This document shows positions 24,183 through 28,629 of a stretch of DNA of 28,629 bases, in pieces. The notes below the pieces were generated by a model, which ran no database searches, had not been told where the DNA came from, and was given only the letters and a program-made list of their open reading frames with translations. This DNA is from Bordetella parapertussis. GTDB taxonomy: Bacteria; Pseudomonadota; Gammaproteobacteria; Burkholderiales; Burkholderiaceae_B. Position 1 is the first letter of the stretch. Every line of letters starts with the position of its first letter. The stretch lies in NCBI GenBank assembly GCA_945862495.1, contig CAMAYM010000022.1:1-28629 (forward strand), read 5' to 3'. The translations under genes and the position numbers were made by a program.

Positions 24183-24486
24183 CCGAGATCCGCGGTGCCA
24201 TGCATTGCGCTTGAGGGGCACTGTGCTGTGCAAGACCGTCAGCGCAGCCAAGCCCAACGCAGATGCCTTCGCATCAACAACGCCCCTGTCTGAGCCCCAC
24301 CGGGGCGAGTTTGGGCGTTGTGCGGAGGCATCAAGGCGGGCGCAGGGAAGTCCGGGCAACGCCCGGACCTAGCACCGGTCTTGCACAGCACAGTGCCCCT
24401 CAAGCGCAAAACACCAAAAACAACCATGATCTCTTGACGCTGCAGACATCCTCATGCCAAGCTAGACCCCTACTTAGGAGAACTTC
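24183..24486. repeat. Structured intergenic element with perfect 34-bp terminal inverted repeats
   Basis: The 304-bp gap holds no gene. Bases 24205-24238 and 24376-24409 are a perfect 34-bp inverted repeat, beginning TTGCGCTTGAGGGGCACTGT, so the element spans 205 bp. Inside are a nested stem, GATGCCTTCGC (24262-24272) and ACAACGCCC (24277-24285) against GGGCGTTGTGCGGAGGCATC (24313-24332), with one mismatch and a 4-nt bulge. It encloses GCCCC-ACC-GGGGC (24294-24306). A separate hairpin GTCCGGGC-AAC-GCCCGGAC lies at 24350-24368. It is visibly GC-richer than its surroundings. No target-site duplication is evident. It could be a MITE-like or REP/BIME-like repeat, or a structured RNA in the 3' end of the crotonase mRNA. 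The remaining 77 bp to 24486 hold the AGGAG ribosome site of the next gene and a lone TTGACG at 24434. Confidence 0.88.
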
Positions 24487-25371
24487 ATGTTGACCGTAAA
24501 AACTGACGATGGCGTTGATCTAGTCTACGAAACCTATGGCTCGGGCACCCCAATAATCTTTGTCCACGAATTTGCTGGACACAAAGAAAGCTGGGAACCA
24601 CAAGTCCGTCACTTCGCGCGTCAATATCAAGTGATCACCTACAACGTACGTGGCTACCCACCCTCCTCTGTCCCACCCGAAGTGTCGTCTTATTCACAAA
24701 ATCGTGCCGTAGCCGACATCATCGCCGTGATGGATCACCTAAAAATCGAAAAAGCCCACATTGTCGGCTTGTCGATGGGCGGCTTTGCCACACTGCACTT
24801 TGGTTTACAACATCCCAATCGCGCGCTTTCCTTGTGTGTTGCAGGTTGCGGCTACGGTGCCGAACTCGAGCAGCAAGAACAGTTTAAAAAAGAAGCAGAA
24901 GCCAGCGCCGACATGTTGCTCACCCAAGGCATGAAAGCCTTTGTGGACAAGTATGCACACGGCCCAACTCGCATCTCCTTTGAACGTGCGGATCCGCACG
25001 GCTTTGCTGAGTTTAAGCAACAGTTTTACGGTCACTCTGCACTCGGTTCTGCCAATACACAACTTGGCGTGCAGCGCGAGCGTCCCTCGCTTTACAACCT
25101 AAAAGAACAGCTCGCTAAGCTGACTGTTCCCACCTTGATTTTGAACGGCGACGAAGACTGGCCCTGCCTGAAACCCGGGTTGATGCTAAAGGAAACGATT
25201 CCCTCTGCTGCCTTGGCCATTTTGCCAAATTGCGGTCACACAATGAATATTGAAATGCCCAATGAGTTCAATCACATCGTGGGCAATTTTATTAGTCACG
25301 CAGCAAGCGGTCGTTGGCCTATGCGCGATCCTCGCGCCATGGTCGCTTCGATCACCGGTATCAAGGATTAG
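24487..25371 (+). CDS. Alpha/beta hydrolase
   Basis: This 294-residue alpha/beta-hydrolase fold protein has HEFAGH as its oxyanion segment (about 27-32), the nucleophile S96 in VGLSMGGF, the acid in LNGDEDWP (D222 or D224), and H251 in CGHTMNIEMP. It resembles 3-oxoadipate enol-lactonase/meta-cleavage-type hydrolases in layout, with a longer C-terminus (about residues 270-294) ending in MVASITGIKD. The substrate is unknown; an ester or lactone of an organic acid fits the neighbouring genes. AGGAG ribosome site. It is followed 119 bp later by the RraA-like gene on the same strand, with no terminator visible between them. Confidence 0.88.
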   Translation: MLTVKTDDGVDLVYETYGSGTPIIFVHEFAGHKESWEPQVRHFARQYQVITYNVRGYPPSSVPPEVSSYSQNRAVADIIAVMDHLKIEKAHIVGLSMGGFATLHFGLQHPNRALSLCVAGCGYGAELEQQEQFKKEAEASADMLLTQGMKAFVDKYAHGPTRISFERADPHGFAEFKQQFYGHSALGSANTQLGVQRERPSLYNLKEQLAKLTVPTLILNGDEDWPCLKPGLMLKETIPSAALAILPNCGHTMNIEMPNEFNHIVGNFISHAASGRWPMRDPRAMVASITGIKD

Positions 25372-25490
25372 CGTTGTCCGACTCCAACCAAAGCCTTTAT
25401 CGCGGCCGAAATTACAAAATGGCAAACTGCCGCCAAAGCCGCCAATATTCAACTTGATTAATACTGCATTGATTCAGAGAACAAATAGCC

Positions 25491-26153
25491 ATGACCGATT
25501 CCGCAGCAATACTCCGTGACCTTGCGCAACTCGACACCAATACAGTGTCAGATGCACTTGATTTTATGGGGCTACCCGGTGCGACCTTTGGGCTAAGACC
25601 TCTGTGGAACTGTCCAAAAATCGTTGGCCGTGCTGCGACGATCTTATTAGGCCCCAAACAAGGCACCGCTCCCACTGTGCACTTAATCACTCCCGTCATC
25701 ACCAGCATTACGACCGATGACAGGATTCTCGTCATCGCGGGCGGACCCGAAGGCATTTCTTGCTGGGGCGATATCTTGGCAAACGCCTCTAAGATGAAAG
25801 GGATTCGGGGCTCTGTCATTGACGGCTTGAGCCGCGACATCGAAGGCAGCGAGTCGATTGGCTACCCGGTGTATGGTCGAGGTGTCACGATGATCAGCGC
25901 ACGCAATCGGATTATTCAGATTGACTCGGGCAATCCTGTTCAGATGGCGGGCGTGATGGTGCACGAAAATGACTATGTCATTGCGGATCGCTGCGGAACA
26001 GTATTTATCCCTGCAGAAAAAATCCAAGAAGTTATCGCCCTAAGTCAGCGCATTGCCACCCGTCAGGACGGCATGGTTGAGGCGGTGCGTGCAGGACAGT
26101 CCGTCGAGGAAGTCATGCACGACAAGAAATTTGAAGCAATCCGCCAAGGCTAA
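25491..26153 (+). CDS. RraA-like family protein (possible 4-hydroxy-4-methyl-2-oxoglutarate-type aldolase)
   Basis: This 220-residue protein has the RraA/HMG-aldolase fold motif GDILANASKMKGIRGSVIDGLSRDIEG (about 84-110), where the Arg-Asp of DGLSRD and the upstream acidic residue form the pyruvate and Mg site in aldolases. True RraA proteins inhibit RNase E and are about 160 residues; this longer form next to catabolic genes is more likely a class II pyruvate aldolase or oxaloacetate decarboxylase-like enzyme. It is often misnamed a dimethylmenaquinone methyltransferase. It converges with the SDR gene, with only 5 bp between the stops and no terminator. Confidence 0.82.
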   Translation: MTDSAAILRDLAQLDTNTVSDALDFMGLPGATFGLRPLWNCPKIVGRAATILLGPKQGTAPTVHLITPVITSITTDDRILVIAGGPEGISCWGDILANASKMKGIRGSVIDGLSRDIEGSESIGYPVYGRGVTMISARNRIIQIDSGNPVQMAGVMVHENDYVIADRCGTVFIPAEKIQEVIALSQRIATRQDGMVEAVRAGQSVEEVMHDKKFEAIRQG

Positions 26154-26158
26154 CCGCT

Positions 26159-26881
26159 TCAGGTACTCAAGCCGACAGACATCCCACCACAGACGTATAA
26201 AAGCTGTCCAGTGATAAAGCCTGCTTTACGATCGAGAAACATTCGGACCGCATGGGCGATTTCCTCTGGTTCGCCAAAGCGACCCACTGGAACTGACTCT
26301 GCAATCTTTTTGGTCTGAGGTAAATCCGGCGGATTACTTTTTATAAATAACTCAGTCGCAACAGGACCTGGTGCGATGGCGTTGACCGTAATGCCGTCAG
26401 TCGCAGTCTCCAGTGCCCAGGTGCGCGTCATACCTGCCAAACCGGCTTTAGTCCCGCCATAAATGGTGCGTCCGGTCTTACCGAGTGCGGCACGGCTGCC
26501 AATATTTACTACGCGACCAAACTTGTTGGCCCGCATTGCTGGCAAAACAGCCTGCATCATGATCAAGGGTGCGATCATATTGAGCGATAGCATATCGTCA
26601 ATTTGCTCGAGCGTGATGTCCTCGATCTTGCCTACGTGGATCAAGCCAGCGTTATTGACGAGACTCAGAATGTCTTTTTTAGCCGCCCAGTCACAAGCAG
26701 CTTCGCGCGCACGTTTGGGGTCACCCAAATCCACTGACTCGAAAATCTCTCCAGGCAATAACTGTGCGGGTGCAGTCCGACTGAAGTTGATGACCTCGTA
26801 GCCATCCTCAATCAGAGACTGCACCACAGCGCGACCAATTCCGCGGCTTCCGCCGGTCACAAGTGCTGTGGTGCCTTTCAT
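26159..26881 (-). CDS. Short-chain dehydrogenase/reductase (classical SDR)
   Basis: The 240-residue protein has all classical SDR features: the nucleotide-binding TGGSRGIG (about 9-16), NNAG at about 76-79, N101, the catalytic S129, and Y141/K145 in the YGGTK variant of YxxxK. The segment after the second strand (NFSRTAP) lacks an acidic residue at the strand end and has an Arg, which hints at NADP(H) preference. The family resembles 3-oxoacyl-ACP reductase-like enzymes; the substrate here is probably a hydroxy or keto acid. It starts 1 bp after the stop of the Bug-family gene, so the two form an operon. Confidence 0.92.
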   Translation of the reverse strand: MKGTTALVTGGSRGIGRAVVQSLIEDGYEVINFSRTAPAQLLPGEIFESVDLGDPKRAREAACDWAAKKDILSLVNNAGLIHVGKIEDITLEQIDDMLSLNMIAPLIMMQAVLPAMRANKFGRVVNIGSRAALGKTGRTIYGGTKAGLAGMTRTWALETATDGITVNAIAPGPVATELFIKSNPPDLPQTKKIAESVPVGRFGEPEEIAHAVRMFLDRKAGFITGQLLYVCGGMSVGLST

Positions 26882-26882
26882 T

Positions 26883-27872
26883 TTATTGTGCCTTGATATT
26901 GCGATCTTTGATCAACTTACCCCATTTGGCACGCTCAGCTGCTTCAAATTTAGCCAAGTCAGGTCCAAACAGATTGCCAGGAACAGCAGCCAGACGCTCA
27001 TAGGCTTGGATGACTTTTTCTGACTTCAAACCCACGCGAGCCGCTTCGATCAACTTGTCCATCACAGGCTGAGGTGTGCCCTTGGGTGCATAAATCGCAA
27101 ACCAGGCGGTGACATCAAAACCTTTGACGCCGCTCTCTGCAAAACTGGGGAGCGTTGGCAACATAGGCGAGCGCTCAAGTGAGGTCACAGCAATACCGCG
27201 TACACGTGAGCCATCTTTGATTTGAGCGATCGAACCAGACAAGTTGTCGAACAGCAGATCAATCTGACCGCCAATCAAGGCAGGCATTGAGGCCGAGACG
27301 CCCTTAAACGGCACATGTAGCAACTCTACACCTGCCATCGCTTCAAAGTACGCACCCGTCAGGTGTGGCGATGAGCCGATACCTGGCGTGCCATAGCTCA
27401 ATTTTTTGTCCTTGGCAGCGCGTGCGGCTGTCAGGACGTCACCCAGGTTTTTCCAGGGGGAATTAGCGGCAACCACCAAGACGTTCGGTGTCAAAGAAAC
27501 CAAGGCAATTGGGACTAAGTCCGTTGCGGGATCAAACTGCATTTGGCTATAAATGAACTGATTGATCGCTTGGGTGCCGATCGTACCGAGGCCAATCGTG
27601 TAGCCATCAGGCTTACTACGAGCCACCTGAGTCAGGCCAACGTTACCCGCAGCACCAGGCTTGTTTTCAACAATCACTGGCTGCTTAAGCGTCGCTTCCA
27701 TTGCTTGGGCGATCGAGCGTCCAAAAATATCTGCAGCTCCTGCCGTGGGGTAAGGAACCACTAACGTGAGCGGACGGGAAGGAAAAGTTTGTGCGTGGGC
27801 AATACCCAGCGTTGCAGCGCCCAAAGTAAATGCGGCAGCGATTGCACGAATCATAAAACGCGTTGATTTCAT
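26883..27872 (-). CDS. Bug-family (tripartite tricarboxylate) periplasmic substrate-binding protein
   Basis: This 329-residue protein has a Sec signal peptide (about 1-27, ending AHA before QTFPSRPL) and the Bug signature VVPYPTAGAADIFGR, followed by KPGAAGNVGLTQVARSKPDGYT. GIGSSPHLTGAYF lies in the ligand-binding region. Bug proteins (BctC/TctC type) bind carboxylates, aromatic acids or related small molecules in the periplasm. No TctA/TctB membrane partners are in the window, which is common for Bug paralogues in Alcaligenaceae. It leads the SDR in an operon and diverges from an acyl-CoA ligase gene, suggesting a shared substrate. The ribosome site is AGGAGCAAGACCTT-like upstream of the ATG. 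Confidence 0.95.
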   Translation of the reverse strand: MKSTRFMIRAIAAAFTLGAATLGIAHAQTFPSRPLTLVVPYPTAGAADIFGRSIAQAMEATLKQPVIVENKPGAAGNVGLTQVARSKPDGYTIGLGTIGTQAINQFIYSQMQFDPATDLVPIALVSLTPNVLVVAANSPWKNLGDVLTAARAAKDKKLSYGTPGIGSSPHLTGAYFEAMAGVELLHVPFKGVSASMPALIGGQIDLLFDNLSGSIAQIKDGSRVRGIAVTSLERSPMLPTLPSFAESGVKGFDVTAWFAIYAPKGTPQPVMDKLIEAARVGLKSEKVIQAYERLAAVPGNLFGPDLAKFEAAERAKWGKLIKDRNIKAQ

Positions 27873-28029
27873 AAGGTCTTGCTCCTGTCGGTTGACGCCT
27901 TCGTTGAGACGTTTTTCATATGTGAAACTTAAATAAAAAGTACGTAAATAAGTACTATAGTAATAGCTCTACTAGATCACTATAGCAGTACCTAGAGATT
28001 CGCTGCATTAATTTCACCTGAGACAATTC
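27873..28029. promoter_or_regulatory. Divergent Bug/acyl-CoA-ligase promoter region with repeated AGTAC and ACTATAG motifs
   Basis: The 157-bp AT-rich gap contains three AGTAC pentamers (27939-27943, 27951-27955, 27987-27991), an 8-bp palindrome ACTATAGT (27954-27961) and a second ACTATAG (27979-27985), with the centre between them AT-rich. The clustering in 53 bp suggests an operator for a divergent-operon regulator, not itself in the window. Promoter boxes could not be assigned with confidence. Confidence 0.45.
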
Positions 28030-28629
28030 ATGTTTTTTTACGAACGCATGGCCGCACTGGCCAAGAGTCATGCCCAGCAGCCCGCATTAATCGATCAGGA
28101 TATTCCCACGACCTTTGCTGAATTGCATACACAGTCCTTGCAACTTGCTGGCAATCTTGCCCAACTGGGAATCGGTCCCAATGATCGGGTAGCGGTCTGG
28201 TTACCTAATTGTCTGGCTTGGCTACAAACATTTTTAGCATGCGCCCATCTTGGTGCGACCGTGCTGGCCGTCAACACACGCTTTCGCAGCCAGGAAGTGG
28301 CGGATATTGTGGGTCGGGGCAAGGCGGACTGGCTCTTGATGTGGCCAGACTTTAAAGGCATTGCCTTTGCAGACATTTTGGCTGATGTCCCCAAGGACGT
28401 CTTATCGCGCTTGCGCGCCATCATTACGCTGGGCGACACACAGAGTGCGACCACGCAAGCGATTGCGGCACGCGGCTACAAGGTGTTGGGCTACAACGCT
28501 TTACTCGACGCACCTTGCGTTCCTCCGCCCGCCTTTGGCAATGCTGGTGTGCTGTGCTTTACCACCTCAGGAACGACCTCGCTACCCAAGTTTGTTTTGC
28601 ATGATCAAGCAACGTTGATTAAACATGGT
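28030..28629 (+). CDS. AMP-forming acyl-CoA synthetase/ligase (3'-truncated by window edge)
   Basis: The frame is open from ATG at 28030 (MFFYERMAALAKSH) to the last base, giving 200 codons with no stop, so the gene continues beyond the window. The visible N-terminal part has the ANL-superfamily layout: TFAELHTQSLQLAGNL, LGIGPNDRVAVWLPNC, ACAHLGATVLAVNTRF, and the ATP/AMP phosphate loop TTSGTTSLPK (about 179-188). ANL ligases activate a carboxylic acid as acyl-AMP and then as acyl-CoA. Substrate specificity sits in the missing part. It diverges from the Bug-family gene and may activate the acid bound by that protein. No strong ribosome site is visible. Confidence 0.85.
   Translation, partial: MFFYERMAALAKSHAQQPALIDQDIPTTFAELHTQSLQLAGNLAQLGIGPNDRVAVWLPNCLAWLQTFLACAHLGATVLAVNTRFRSQEVADIVGRGKADWLLMWPDFKGIAFADILADVPKDVLSRLRAIITLGDTQSATTQAIAARGYKVLGYNALLDAPCVPPPAFGNAGVLCFTTSGTTSLPKFVLHDQATLIKHG

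Noticed and set aside
24183..24486. Short open frames inside the inverted-repeat element
   Set aside because: No ribosome sites, no recognisable protein, and their composition follows the nested repeats.

Overview
This 28.6-kb window reads as ordinary chromosomal DNA of a betaproteobacterium, most likely a Burkholderiales/Alcaligenaceae-type organism of moderate GC. The evidence is the ftsB-eno-kdsA-pyrG block, a Bug-family (tripartite tricarboxylate type) periplasmic binding protein, a CysB-type regulator beside pepA-holC, and abundant acyl-CoA metabolism genes. I see no phage, integrase, transposase, CRISPR array, tRNA or rRNA. Species cannot be fixed from the sequence alone.

Layout. (1) 1-537: 3' part of a TadE-like pilus-assembly gene, convergent with ftsB. 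(2) 549-4784, minus strand: pyrG, kdsA, eno, ftsB in transcription order, a housekeeping operon (CTP, Kdo for LPS, glycolysis, division) with a promoter and an RBS-masking hairpin in front of pyrG. (3) 4909-9249, minus: acyl-CoA thioesterase, SCOT subunits A and B, DedA, aminopeptidase P. (4) 9366-12298, plus: ETF-ubiquinone oxidoreductase, a small cupin and an HSL-type esterase, closed by a bidirectional terminator. (5) 12356-18184, minus: propionyl-CoA synthetase, a GlcG/HbpS-like protein and acetyl-CoA synthetase (terminator), then a CopD-like membrane protein and an FAH-family hydrolase. (6) 18298-20266: NlpC/P60 lipoprotein (plus), a small Cys-rich DUF2325 protein behind a Fur-box-like site (minus), and a CysB-type regulator (minus). 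(7) 20480-23288, plus: pepA-holC and a Bax-inhibitor-1/YccA membrane protein. (8) 23424-28629: a catabolic-looking cluster with an enoyl-CoA isomerase-type crotonase, an alpha/beta hydrolase, an RraA-like protein (plus), an SDR and an orphan Bug binding protein (minus), and a divergent AMP-forming acyl-CoA ligase cut by the window end.

Together, the accessory genes describe a cell living on organic acids. Substrates are bound in the periplasm (Bug), activated (Acs, PrpE, acyl-CoA ligase), isomerised, transferred or hydrolysed (ECI-type crotonase, SCOT, thioesterase), and their electrons delivered to ubiquinone (ETF-QO).

The least ordinary DNA is a 205-bp noncoding element at 24205-24409. It is bounded by perfect 34-bp inverted repeats and contains further nested hairpins. 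It looks like a non-autonomous mobile or REP/MITE-like repeat, or a strongly structured RNA. Other second-look items are the Fur-box/DUF2325 unit, the pyrG leader hairpin, repeated-motif operators upstream of cysB and of the Bug gene, and the HbpS-like gene between prpE and acs.
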